Assembly (NCBI GenBank): GCA_031421635.1 | Contig: JANOPA010000055.1 | Location: 81,451-145,450 of the forward strand | Origin: JAPOKJ01 sp031421635 | GTDB taxonomy: Bacteria > Pseudomonadota > Gammaproteobacteria > Burkholderiales > Burkholderiaceae_E | Length of the DNA stretch: 64,000 nt | Direction of reading: 5' to 3' | Notes under the pieces: generated by a model | Database searches by the model: none | Told to the model about the DNA's origin: nothing | What the model saw: only the letters and a program-made list of their open reading frames with translations | Part shown: positions 43,359 to 51,904 of the stretch, one piece after another | How the letters are laid out: each line of letters opens with the position of its first letter | How positions within the stretch are numbered: the stretch's first letter is position 1 | Made by a program: the position numbers and the translations under genes

Positions 43359-44564
43359 ATGGGTGCTGGAGAACGCGTAGGAACTTATCTTCTCAACGCA
43401 TTGAATTCGCGGGTCGGTGAGTTCATCAGTTTGCGCAGGGAAATTCACAGTAACCCGGAGCTTGCGTTCGAGGAGCATGGCACGGCCGCCTTGGTGGCCG
43501 AGCGCTTGGAGGCCTGGGGCTACGAGGTGGAGCGCGGTGTGGGTGGTACCGGCGTGGTTGGGCAATTGGTGCGCGGCAAGGGCGAGCGCAAAATTGGTCT
43601 GCGCGCCGATATGGACGCCCTGCCTATTTTGGAGGAAACCGGCGCGGCCTGGGCTAGTAAGAAACCTGGCGTCATGCATGCCTGTGGCCACGATGGCCAC
43701 ACCGCCATGTTGTTGGCTGCTGCAAAACATTTGGCCGAACACGGTGGCTTTGACGGCACGCTCAATTTAATTTTCCAACCGGCTGAAGAGGGGGCTGGCG
43801 GCGCGCTGCGCATGATGGAGGATGGCCTGTTTGAGCGCTATCCTTGCGACGCGATATTTGCGATGCATAACTCGCCCGGTGTGCCTCAAGGGACCTTGGT
43901 TTTCCGCGATGGGCCCGCGCTGGCCTCGTCGGATTACGCGACAGTGACCTTAACCGGGGTGGGCGGCCACGGCGCCATGCCGCATCGTGCTGCCGACCCG
44001 ATTGTTGCGGCGAGCAGTATTGTGATGGCCCTGCAAACGGTCGTGTCACGCAATGTCGACCCTCTAGTGATGGCGGTGGTGACGGTTGGCGCAATTCATT
44101 CTGGGCTCGCCAATAATGTGATTCCGGCCACGGCGACCCTGGAGATCAGCGTGCGCGCCTTGGATCGCGACGTCCGAAAAACCGTGGAGCGACGCGTTAA
44201 AGAAGTGATCACGGCCCAGGCCGAGAGCTTTGGCGTGCAAGCCGAGATTGCCTGGCGCGAAGGCTATGCAGTCTTGGTGAACACTCTTGAGGAGACGAAC
44301 TTTGCGCGTCAGGTGGGTGTCGAGTTAGTGGGAGCAGAAAAAGTGATTTTGCAAGGCCCGCAGGTGAGTGCTAGCGAAGATTTTGCCTTTATGCTCGAGC
44401 GACGGCCCGGTTGTTACTTAATGATTGGCAATGGCGCGGGCGACCAGCTCGGTTCTTGCATGGTGCATAACCCAGGCTACGATTTTAACGATCTGAATCT
44501 ATCCGTGGGCGGCGCTTACTGGGTGTTGCTGACGCAGCGATTTCTCACTGCTTCAACTTGTTAG
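43359..44564 (+). CDS. M20-family amidohydrolase (hippurate hydrolase-like)
   Basis: I chose the ATG at 43359 because AGGAGG lies four bases upstream; this gives 401 residues (an ATG at 43320 is also in frame). Metal-binding and catalytic motifs are GLRADMDALPI, HACGHDGHT at 107-114 (with Cys109, typical of M20D), QPAEEG and GGHGAMPH. The family splits N-acyl or N-aroyl amino acids such as hippurate, or amino acid amides. Its place between an aromatic-type importer and a convergent benzoate-CoA ligase gene suggests release of benzoate from benzoylglycine (inference). Its 3' end overlaps the 3' end of the ligase gene by 20 bp. Confidence 0.87.
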   Translation: MGAGERVGTYLLNALNSRVGEFISLRREIHSNPELAFEEHGTAALVAERLEAWGYEVERGVGGTGVVGQLVRGKGERKIGLRADMDALPILEETGAAWASKKPGVMHACGHDGHTAMLLAAAKHLAEHGGFDGTLNLIFQPAEEGAGGALRMMEDGLFERYPCDAIFAMHNSPGVPQGTLVFRDGPALASSDYATVTLTGVGGHGAMPHRAADPIVAASSIVMALQTVVSRNVDPLVMAVVTVGAIHSGLANNVIPATATLEISVRALDRDVRKTVERRVKEVITAQAESFGVQAEIAWREGYAVLVNTLEETNFARQVGVELVGAEKVILQGPQVSASEDFAFMLERRPGCYLMIGNGAGDQLGSCMVHNPGYDFNDLNLSVGGAYWVLLTQRFLTASTC

Positions 44565-46161
44565 TTTCAAGATCGCGCAGTTTAAAACGCTGAATCTTGC
44601 CGGTGGCGGTTTTGGGCAGCTCGCTCACAAATTCGATCTGGCGCGGATACTTAAAAGGCGCTAGTCGTTCTTTTACGAAATGCTTCAGCTCTTCTTCGCT
44701 CACGCTCTGACCGGACTTGACCACGGCGAAGGCCTTGGTCTTGGTGAGGCCGTCTGAATCGGTCACGCCAATCACGGCCGCCTCAAGAACGGAGGGGTGC
44801 TGCATTAATGTGGACTCGACTTCGAAAGGACTCACATAGATGCCACTCACTTTGAGCATATCGTCGCTGCGACCGGAGTAGGTGTAGCTACCATCGTCGT
44901 TGCAAATGTATTTATCGCCGCTCTTGGTCCAGGCGCCTTGAAAGGTTTCACGCGATTTTTCGCGATTGCCCCAGTACATGAGTGCCGCGCTTGGACCCAA
45001 AATGTACAGATCACCGATTTCGCCTTGCGCGACTGGACGACCATCATCGTCTCTTAGTTCAATCTCGTAGCCCGGCACTGGCCAGCCGGTTGTGCCGTAA
45101 CGCACTTTGCCGGGTTGGTTCGATAGAAACACATGAAGCATTTCTGTGGAGCCAATACCGTCAATAATTTCGATGTCATAGTGCTTGGTAAAGCGCTCAC
45201 CCAACTCGGCCGGTAGCGCCTCGCCTGCGGAGGAGGCGAGTCGAAGGCCAACCTCTTCTTTTTTGGGAAGATGGGCTGAGGCCAGCATTCCAGCAAAGCC
45301 GGTCGGTGCTCCAAAAAATATGGTGGGCTTGTTGCCGCCGACCTCACCTCGCCAGCGTTTAAATACCGCGTCTGGGGTTGGGCGTTCGGCCATCAAAATG
45401 ACCGTAGCGCCGACCGACATGGGAAAGCTCAAGGCATTGCCTAAGCCATAGGCGAAAAATAGTTTGGCGGCTGAAAAGCAGACATCGTTTTCGGTGATGC
45501 CTAGGACAGGTGTGCCATAGAGTTGGCAAGTCCAGTAAAGGTTGGCGTGGGTATGCACGGTCCCTTTGGGTCGGCCTGTCGAGCCGGACGAGTAAAGCCA
45601 AAAGCCCGGTCCGTCGCCGGCCGTGTTGGCGGGAGCCTCAAGCGGTGCAACCGCTTTTGAGGGGGCAATAAAGGAGTCAAAGCCTATCGTCCGGATGTTG
45701 GTCGAATCGGCAGTTGACGCGAGGTTATTAGAGGCGCGCGATAAGACCGCAGTCCTGACCTCATGGCGGCTCCGGCCCATGGCAGCGTTGAACACAGGCC
45801 ACAAACTTGCCGACACTACGGCGGCTTGAGCTCGACTGTGTTCAAGCATATAGCCATAGTCGTCTGCCGTTAACAAGGTATTGACGGCGACAGGGACTAA
45901 GCCAGCATACAGCGCCCCTAGAAAGCTTACTGGCCAATCGATGCAGTCGTGCATGAGGATTAACACTCTTTCCTCAGGCCGCAAACCAGTGGCAAGTAAA
46001 GCCGCCGCCATGTGACGGACTCGGTTCGTGAGCTCGCCATATGAGATGGCTCCATCGTCGTCGACGAAGGCCGTTTTTTGAGCCCGGCCGGCATTACATT
46101 CGATCAGGTACTGGGCAAAGTTAAAGCCTGCGCCTGGGATCGGCGCGACGGGGTGACTCAT
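44545..46161 (-). CDS. bclA: Benzoate-CoA ligase
   Basis: A 538-residue AMP-forming ligase. The phosphate-binding loop is LYSSGSTGRPKGTVHTHAN, the adenine region is IIDGIGSTEMLHVF, the hinge is YSGRSDDMLKVSGIYVSP and the C-terminal catalytic Lys is in PKTATGKIQRFKL. The overall pattern, with LFFAYGLGNALSFPM and FGAPTGFAGML, is that of benzoate-CoA ligases. It makes benzoyl-CoA from benzoate, ATP and CoA in the cytoplasm. GGAGAG precedes the ATG. It is divergent from boxR with 163 bp between them and feeds the boxABC products. 4-hydroxybenzoate or related substrates cannot be excluded. Confidence 0.9.
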   Translation of the reverse strand: MSHPVAPIPGAGFNFAQYLIECNAGRAQKTAFVDDDGAISYGELTNRVRHMAAALLATGLRPEERVLILMHDCIDWPVSFLGALYAGLVPVAVNTLLTADDYGYMLEHSRAQAAVVSASLWPVFNAAMGRSRHEVRTAVLSRASNNLASTADSTNIRTIGFDSFIAPSKAVAPLEAPANTAGDGPGFWLYSSGSTGRPKGTVHTHANLYWTCQLYGTPVLGITENDVCFSAAKLFFAYGLGNALSFPMSVGATVILMAERPTPDAVFKRWRGEVGGNKPTIFFGAPTGFAGMLASAHLPKKEEVGLRLASSAGEALPAELGERFTKHYDIEIIDGIGSTEMLHVFLSNQPGKVRYGTTGWPVPGYEIELRDDDGRPVAQGEIGDLYILGPSAALMYWGNREKSRETFQGAWTKSGDKYICNDDGSYTYSGRSDDMLKVSGIYVSPFEVESTLMQHPSVLEAAVIGVTDSDGLTKTKAFAVVKSGQSVSEEELKHFVKERLAPFKYPRQIEFVSELPKTATGKIQRFKLRDLETNKLKQ

Positions 46162-46237
46162 GTTTTCTCTCCAACCTACAAACCACGTAACGATGCCTGC
46201 GCGACTTTCCAGGCAGGCTTCAAAAATATTTTAGAGT

Positions 46238-46258
46238 GATGCTTTTCATTCAAGCATC
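46238..46258. repeat. Inverted repeat in the bclA-boxR gap (GATGCTT/AAGCATC)
   Basis: Perfect 7-bp arms at 46238-46244 and 46252-46258 around a 7-base spacer, in the region upstream of bclA. It may be an operator or a stem in the bclA leader. It lacks the TGCA pair spacing of the BoxR-like sites. Confidence 0.35.
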
Positions 46259-46284
46259 CAAACATCTTGCCGCGCATCGAAAGA

Positions 46285-46298
46285 CGCAGTATTATGCA
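46285..46298. promoter_or_regulatory. Candidate BoxR operator (cGCA-N6-TGCA)
   Basis: The sequence cGCAGTATTATGCA lies between the divergent bclA and boxR genes, 27 bp before the boxR start. BzdR/BoxR regulators are known to bind TGCA repeats with six-base spacing. The central GTATTA is identical to that of the site before boxC at 47328-47341, which supports a shared binder. Confidence 0.6.
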
Positions 46299-46324
46299 TC
46301 GATGAATTCTAAATCTATGGTCAA

Positions 46325-47275
46325 ATGATGTCAAGCAGTATATTGCACTTTCATGGCGAACCTCTCCTGGAGCCTGGCCTCGAGGCCATTTCGGCCAATG
46401 AAGAGAAAAATCCGTTTTTGGTAGGTCTTGGTGAACGCGTCAGGGCTTTGCGCAGCAAACGGGGTATGGCCCGCAAGGCCTTGGCTCTCGCCGCAGGCGT
46501 ATCCGAGCGGCATCTCGCAAATCTTGAATATGGTACTGGCAATGCGTCCATTCTCGTATTGTTGCAGGTGGCGAAAGCTTTGAAATGTACGCTTGGGGAG
46601 TTGACAGACGACGGAGCCGCCGATTCGCCGGAAGCTCGTCTCATTCAAGAAATTTTGGCCGGTAAGGACGAAGCTGCTCTGCGCCGCTTAAGGCTGGCGA
46701 TGTCGGAGGCTCTTAGTGCTGAGCAGGTGAGTCAGCCGAGGAGCAAACGTATTGCCTTGGTCGGGTTACGTGGTGCAGGTAAGTCCACACTTGGAAGAAT
46801 GATCGCGGAAGATCTAGGATTTCCCTTCGTGGAGCTGAGTCGGGAAATCGAAAAACTTGCCGGCGGTACGATTGGCGAAATCCAGGCGCTGTACGGTGTG
46901 AGTGGCTATAAACGCTATGAAAAACGGGCTATGGACGAGGTCTTGCAGCGCCATTCTGAAGTGGTGATAGCGACCCCGGGGGGGGTTGTTAGCGATACAG
47001 CAAGTTTTAATCTCATGTTGTCGAAATGTACTACGGTGTGGCTCGAGGCGAGCCCGGAAGATCATATGAATCGTGTAATCGCCCAGGGAGATATGCGACC
47101 GATGGCCTCAAGTAAGGAGGCCATGGAAGATTTGAAGGCCATCCTCGCGGGCCGTTCGGCCTACTATTCGAAGGCCAATCTACGCTTAAACACCAGCCAC
47201 CAAGATTTGGATGCCAGCTTTCTCGGCTTGCGCGCTTTGATAAGAAACGCCCTCGAAATTCCAATCGGGGATTAA
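46325..47275 (+). CDS. boxR: BoxR-type transcriptional regulator (HTH plus shikimate-kinase-like domain)
   Basis: A 316-residue regulator. Residues about 33-90 are an XRE helix-turn-helix (LGERVRALRSKRGMARKAL, AAGVSERHLANLEYG). After a linker, residues about 140-310 form a shikimate-kinase-like domain with Walker A GLRGAGKST at 147-155. This fusion is specific to the BzdR/BoxR family, where the kinase-like part binds benzoyl-CoA as inducer. Two adjacent ATGs (46325, 46328) begin the frame with a poor ribosome site, and one candidate operator lies inside the first codons. It should control bclA on one side and boxC, boxB and boxA on the other. Confidence 0.93.
   Translation: MMSSSILHFHGEPLLEPGLEAISANEEKNPFLVGLGERVRALRSKRGMARKALALAAGVSERHLANLEYGTGNASILVLLQVAKALKCTLGELTDDGAADSPEARLIQEILAGKDEAALRRLRLAMSEALSAEQVSQPRSKRIALVGLRGAGKSTLGRMIAEDLGFPFVELSREIEKLAGGTIGEIQALYGVSGYKRYEKRAMDEVLQRHSEVVIATPGGVVSDTASFNLMLSKCTTVWLEASPEDHMNRVIAQGDMRPMASSKEAMEDLKAILAGRSAYYSKANLRLNTSHQDLDASFLGLRALIRNALEIPIGD
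46334..46347. promoter_or_regulatory. Candidate BoxR operator inside the boxR start (aGCA-N6-TGCA)
   Basis: The sequence aGCAGTATATTGCA overlaps codons 4-8 of boxR. It has the same spacing and nearly the same core as the site 49 bp upstream. Binding here could give autorepression, or the true boxR start may lie further down. Confidence 0.45.
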
Positions 47276-47295
47276 TCATAAAAAAATCAAGGTAT

Positions 47296-47313
47296 TGCAG
47301 AATAATGCTTGCA
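47296..47313. promoter_or_regulatory. Candidate BoxR operator before boxC (TGCA-N6-TGCt-TGCA)
   Basis: TGCA at 47296-47299, a six-base spacer GAATAA, then TGCT and an adjoining TGCA at 47310-47313. It is the first of three TGCA clusters in the 120-bp gap between boxR and boxC. Confidence 0.55.
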
Positions 47314-47327
47314 ACAAAATCGGATTG

Positions 47328-47341
47328 TGCAGTATTATGCG
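47328..47341. promoter_or_regulatory. Candidate BoxR operator before boxC (TGCA-N6-TGCg)
   Basis: TGCAGTATTATGCG, with a core identical to the site at 46285-46298. A further tandem TGCA-CGCA follows at 47356-47363. Together with the site at 47296-47313, these lie 33 to 100 bp before the boxC start and probably cover its promoter. Confidence 0.6.
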
Positions 47342-47395
47342 AAATTGATTAATATTGCACGCAGTTTACTGCTCATTCAGCTCAGGAGAAATTCA

Positions 47396-49066
47396 ATGAA
47401 TCCAACGGCTTTGCCTCTCGGCTCCGTCGACTACAGAACGGACCCATCCCAATATAAACATTGGAAATTGAGTTTCGACGGGCCGGTTGCAACCCTTGCG
47501 GCTGATTTTGACGAAAATGCGGGGATCCGCCCCGGCTACAAACTCAAGCTGAATAGTTACGATCTTGGCGTTGACATTGAGTTAAATGATGCGCTCAATC
47601 GCGTGCGGTTTGAGCATCCCGAGGTGCGCACGCTGGTGATCACAAGTCTCAAAGAAAAAGTATTTTGCTCTGGCGCCAATATTTTTATGCTCGGCGTAAG
47701 TAGTCACGCCTGGAAAGTGAATTTCTGCAAGTTCACCAATGAGACTCGCAATGGTCTTGAGGACTCCTCCAAGCATAGTGGTTTGAAGTTCCTGGCTGCC
47801 GTCAACGGGGCTTGTGCGGGCGGCGGTTACGAGTTGGCTTTAGCCTGTGATGAAATTGTTTTGGTGGATGACCGCTCAAGTGCGGTGAGCTTGCCCGAAG
47901 TGCCCCTACTCGGTGTTTTGCCCGGTACGGGAGGTCTGACCCGGGTGACCGACAAACGCCATGTTCGCCACGATCTCGCCGATATTTTTTGCACAACCAC
48001 CGAGGGCGTGCGTGGTCAAAAGGCCAAAGATTGGCGTTTAGTGGATGAAATCGCCAAGCCTGCCGTGTTTGCTCAAACAGTCCGTGAGCGCGCTTTAGCC
48101 TTGGCGGAAAAGAGTGACCGACCCGCCCAAGGCAAGGGTGTTTTATTAAGCCCGGTACAGCGTACTGTGGAAGCCAATGCCTACCTTTATCCGAACGTCA
48201 GCGTCACGATTGATCGTGACAAGCGCACGGCCAGCTTCGTAGTGAAAGGCCCAACCGGCCCGCAACCCGCGGACCTTGCGGGCATTGAGGCGGCCGGTGC
48301 GGCCTGGTATCCCTTGGCTTTGGCTCGAGAGCTGGAGGACGCGATCCTTAACATGCGTACTAATGAGCTCGATACCGGTGTTTGGTTAATCCGAACGGTG
48401 GGTGACTCGGCCGCCGTTTTGGCCATGGACGCCGTCCTCATGGCTCACCAAAATCACTGGCTGGTGCGCGAGACGATTGGTCTATTGCGCCGAACCTTGA
48501 GTCGCTTTGATGTGTCCTCACGGAGTCTTTTTGCGCTGATTGAAGAGGGCTCCTGCTTTGCGGGTACCTTCCTGGAACTTGCCTTGACCTGTGACCGCAT
48601 TTATCACCTGGCCTTGCCCGATGATGGCGACAGGGCACCCACCATTACGGTGGGAGAAACCAATTTTGGTCTTTACCCCATGGTGACCGAGCAGAGCCGA
48701 CTGGGGCGACGTTTTTATGACGAGCAACCCGCGCTCGAGGCCGTGCGCGCCAAGGCGGGTCAAGCGCTCGACGCCGACGCCGCCTTTGCGGTCGGCCTAG
48801 TGACCAGTAACCCGGACGATATCGACTGGGCAGATGAAACGCGCATCGCCATTGAAGAGCGTGTGGCCATGTCGCCGGATGCGCTCACGGGCATGGAGGC
48901 GAACCTGCGATTCAACGGCCCGGAGAATATGTTTACGCGAGTCTTTGGTCGGCTCACGGCTTGGCAGAACTGGATTTTCCAGCGCCCTAATGCCGTCGGT
49001 GAAAAAGGCGCGCTAAAAGTTTATGGCAAAGGCGAAAAAGTGGCCTTTGATTGGAACCGAGTTTAG
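47396..49066 (+). CDS. boxC: Benzoyl-CoA-dihydrodiol lyase (2,3-epoxybenzoyl-CoA dihydrolase)
   Basis: The ATG at 47396, with AGGAGA upstream, gives 556 residues, the usual length of BoxC. The N-terminal half is a crotonase domain: FCSGANIFMLGVSSHAWK, AVNGACAGGGYELALACD and EVPLLGVLPGTGGLTRV. A second, related domain follows with CFAGTFLELALTCDRIYHLA. BoxC opens 2,3-epoxybenzoyl-CoA with two water molecules to 3,4-dehydroadipyl-CoA semialdehyde and formate. It starts the boxCBA operon, 120 bp after boxR, with BoxR-like operator sites in between. Confidence 0.95.
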   Translation: MNPTALPLGSVDYRTDPSQYKHWKLSFDGPVATLAADFDENAGIRPGYKLKLNSYDLGVDIELNDALNRVRFEHPEVRTLVITSLKEKVFCSGANIFMLGVSSHAWKVNFCKFTNETRNGLEDSSKHSGLKFLAAVNGACAGGGYELALACDEIVLVDDRSSAVSLPEVPLLGVLPGTGGLTRVTDKRHVRHDLADIFCTTTEGVRGQKAKDWRLVDEIAKPAVFAQTVRERALALAEKSDRPAQGKGVLLSPVQRTVEANAYLYPNVSVTIDRDKRTASFVVKGPTGPQPADLAGIEAAGAAWYPLALARELEDAILNMRTNELDTGVWLIRTVGDSAAVLAMDAVLMAHQNHWLVRETIGLLRRTLSRFDVSSRSLFALIEEGSCFAGTFLELALTCDRIYHLALPDDGDRAPTITVGETNFGLYPMVTEQSRLGRRFYDEQPALEAVRAKAGQALDADAAFAVGLVTSNPDDIDWADETRIAIEERVAMSPDALTGMEANLRFNGPENMFTRVFGRLTAWQNWIFQRPNAVGEKGALKVYGKGEKVAFDWNRV

Positions 49067-49086
49067 AAGATAGAAGGAACAAGATT

Positions 49087-50514
49087 ATGAGCGGCATTAA
49101 TTACAGCGAAAAAATTCCCAATAACGTTAACCTCAGCGAAGATCGCACCTTGCAACGTGCGCTTGAGCAGTGGCAGCCCAATTATGTAAGCTGGTGGAAC
49201 GACATGGGCCCGGAAGGCAGTCAAGATTTTGATGTCTACCTGCGTACTGCCACGAGCGTCGATGCTCAGGGCTGGGCCCAGTTCGGGCATGTCAAGATGC
49301 CCGATTACCGCTGGGGTATTTTTATGAACCCCGCGATTGCTGATCGCAAGATTCATTTTGGCGATCAAATGGGTAAAGAGGTTTGGCAAGACGTTCCTGG
49401 TGAGCATCGTGCCAATTTGCGTCGCATTATTGTGACCCAGGGCGATACCGAGCCCGCGTCGGTGGAGCAACAACGTCAGCTCGGCTTAACGGCGCCGAGT
49501 CAGTACGACCTGCGTAATCTTTTCCAGATTAACGTCGAAGAAGGCCGCCACTTGTGGGCAATGGTTTATCTATTGCATAAGCATTTTGGACGCGATGGCC
49601 GTGAGGAAGGCGAGGCCTTGCTTGAACGTCGTAGTGGTCAGGAGGACAATCCACGTATCCTTCAAGCTTTCAATGAAGCTACGCCCGATTGGCTGGCTTT
49701 CTTCATGTTTACCTACTTTACGGATCGCGACGGCAAATTCCAACTTTGCGCGCTGGCCGAGAGTAGCTTTGATCCCCTGGCCCGCACCACCAAGTTCATG
49801 CTGACCGAAGAGGCCCATCACATGTTCGTCGGTGAGAGCGGCGTGTCACGGGTGATTCAACGCACCTGCGCGGCCATGAACGAAATGAAGACCGATGATG
49901 TGGGCAAGCTTCGCGCCGCCGGGGTGATCGATCTGCCGACCTTGCAGCGCTACCTGAACTTCCACTTCTCGGTCACGATTGATTTGTTTGGCGCTGATGA
50001 GTCGAGCAATGCGGCCACTTTCTATAGCACCGGTATCAAAGGCCGCTACGAGGAAACCAAGCGTAATGATGATCACATCCTGAAAGGTGCAACCTATAAA
50101 GTTTTGCATGTGCAAGGCGGGCAGTTGCTTGAGAAAGAAGTCCCGATGCTTAATGCTCTCAATGAAGTCTTGCGTGACGATTTCATCAAGGACAGTGTTT
50201 CCGGCGTGGAGCGTTGGAATAAGGTCATTGAGAAGGCCGGACTGCCGCATCGCCTTAAAACGCCTCATAAAGCCTTCCACCGCAACATCGGTGCGCTCGC
50301 TGGTGTTAAAGTTTCGCCTGATGGTCGAGTGGTCACCGAGACGGAATGGCAGGCCAAGCACAACGATTGGCTACCCAGCAATGAAGACCGCGCTTTCGTC
50401 GCATCGCTGATGGGTCGAGTGGTCGAACCTGGCAAGTTTGCCAATTGGATCGCCCCGCCAGCGATGGGCATTAATCGCCAACCCGCCGATTTTGAGTATG
50501 TTCGTTTTAACTGA
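49087..50514 (+). CDS. boxB: Benzoyl-CoA 2,3-epoxidase oxygenase subunit
   Basis: The ATG at 49087, with AAGGAA before it, gives 475 residues, as expected for BoxB. It is a diiron epoxidase; the iron-binding motifs are NVEEGRH (E151, E152, H155) and TEEAHHMF (E241, E242, H244, H245). With BoxA it turns benzoyl-CoA, NADPH and O2 into 2,3-epoxybenzoyl-CoA. It starts 20 bp after boxC and precedes boxA by 35 bp. Confidence 0.96.
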   Translation: MSGINYSEKIPNNVNLSEDRTLQRALEQWQPNYVSWWNDMGPEGSQDFDVYLRTATSVDAQGWAQFGHVKMPDYRWGIFMNPAIADRKIHFGDQMGKEVWQDVPGEHRANLRRIIVTQGDTEPASVEQQRQLGLTAPSQYDLRNLFQINVEEGRHLWAMVYLLHKHFGRDGREEGEALLERRSGQEDNPRILQAFNEATPDWLAFFMFTYFTDRDGKFQLCALAESSFDPLARTTKFMLTEEAHHMFVGESGVSRVIQRTCAAMNEMKTDDVGKLRAAGVIDLPTLQRYLNFHFSVTIDLFGADESSNAATFYSTGIKGRYEETKRNDDHILKGATYKVLHVQGGQLLEKEVPMLNALNEVLRDDFIKDSVSGVERWNKVIEKAGLPHRLKTPHKAFHRNIGALAGVKVSPDGRVVTETEWQAKHNDWLPSNEDRAFVASLMGRVVEPGKFANWIAPPAMGINRQPADFEYVRFN

Positions 50515-50549
50515 GTTTGGAGGCTGGTCGCTTATGGGGAGTTTAAATC

Positions 50550-51869
50550 GTGGAAGTCTCTGAAGCCAAGGTGATCAAACAGCACCTCATCGATCCCGAG
50601 ATTTGTATTCGTTGTAACACCTGCGAGGCAATCTGCCCCGTAGGTGCTATCACCCATGACTCCAACAACTACGTGGTGGATGCGCAGATCTGTAATCTGT
50701 GTATGGCCTGTGTGCCCCCTTGCCCGACCGGCTCGATCGATAACTGGCGGTCTATGCCTCGGGTGAAAGCGTATAGCACCGAAGAACAACTCACTTGGTC
50801 AGAGTTGCCGGTCGAGTGGAGTCAGGAAGAATTGGCAGCTGAAGTCGGCGCTGCCTCGACTGCGGCCGAGATCGCGGCGAATGGTCCCCTCGAAGTTAGC
50901 CTCGGCACGAGCGCGGCCGCCCTGGACATGGGGGCTACGTTTGGGGTTCAAGCGGCAGGAGCCTTGACGCAAGTGGCGGGCTCTACTTTGGCGCCTTGGT
51001 CGGCGGCGCATCCCTACACGAACCTTTACGGACCCAAAGCCGCAGAGAGGTTTGTCATTGCGACAGTCACTGGTAACGTACGAGTAACCGAGGTGGGTAA
51101 AGAGTACGACACGCATCATGTGGTCTTGGACTTTGGCGCCATGCCCTTGCCTATTTTGGAAGGGCAGTCCATCGGTATTGTCGCACCGGGTCAGGACAGT
51201 AAGGGGCGTAGCCATCATGCTCGGCAATATTCAATTGCCAGCCCACGTAACGGCGAGAGGGCTGGTTATAACAACCTATCCTTGACAATTAAGAGGGTAC
51301 TAGAAGATCACCAAGGCAATCCCGTGCGCGGCGTGGCCTCCAACTACATGTGCGACTTGAAGGTCGGCGACTCGGTGCAAGTCATTGGTCCTTTCGGGGC
51401 GAGTTTCTTGATGCCTAACCATCCGAAATCGAACATCGTCATGATATGCACGGGTACGGGCTCGGCACCGATGCGTGCCATGACGGAATGGCGACGTCGC
51501 TTGCGCCACAGTGGCAAATTTGAGGGCGGCAAGCTCATGCTTTTTTTTGGCGCGAGAACCAAGGAGGAGCTGCCTTATTTCGGTCCACTGCAAAGCCTGC
51601 CTAAAGACTTTATCGACATCAACTTTGCATTTTCGCGTGAGGTCGGGAAGACCAAGCGCTATGTGCAAGATTTGATGCGTGAACGATCGCCCGACCTGGC
51701 CGCGCATATGAGCGACTCCAATACCTACTTTTATGTTTGTGGTTTGAAGGCTATGGAAGAGGGCGTACTACTGGCGATGCGCGACATTGCCCAACAGGCG
51801 GGACTGTCGTGGGAAGGCTTGTCGGCCGCTTTGAAACGTGAAGGCCGCTTGCACCTCGAAACTTATTAG
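50550..51869 (+). CDS. boxA: Benzoyl-CoA 2,3-epoxidase reductase subunit
   Basis: A 439-residue reductase with a GTG start and GGGGAG eight bases upstream. Two 4Fe-4S motifs stand at the N-terminus: Cys19, 22, 25 and 29, and Cys48, 51, 54 and 58. A linker rich in Ala and Gly follows, then a ferredoxin-NADP reductase-like part with RQYSIASPRNGERAG (FAD) and MICTGTGSAPMRAM (NADPH), ending in Tyr as is common in this fold. It transfers electrons from NADPH to BoxB. It closes the core box genes; a gentisate dioxygenase gene follows after 35 bp. Confidence 0.95.
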   Translation: MEVSEAKVIKQHLIDPEICIRCNTCEAICPVGAITHDSNNYVVDAQICNLCMACVPPCPTGSIDNWRSMPRVKAYSTEEQLTWSELPVEWSQEELAAEVGAASTAAEIAANGPLEVSLGTSAAALDMGATFGVQAAGALTQVAGSTLAPWSAAHPYTNLYGPKAAERFVIATVTGNVRVTEVGKEYDTHHVVLDFGAMPLPILEGQSIGIVAPGQDSKGRSHHARQYSIASPRNGERAGYNNLSLTIKRVLEDHQGNPVRGVASNYMCDLKVGDSVQVIGPFGASFLMPNHPKSNIVMICTGTGSAPMRAMTEWRRRLRHSGKFEGGKLMLFFGARTKEELPYFGPLQSLPKDFIDINFAFSREVGKTKRYVQDLMRERSPDLAAHMSDSNTYFYVCGLKAMEEGVLLAMRDIAQQAGLSWEGLSAALKREGRLHLETY

Positions 51870-51904
51870 TCTAGAGGTCGTGCAGATATTGATAAGGATT
51901 GGCG

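Noticed and set aside
42936..43742. Long minus-strand reading frame (268 residues) over the LivM and amidohydrolase genes
   Set aside because: No recognisable domain; it is a shadow of two well-supported plus-strand genes.
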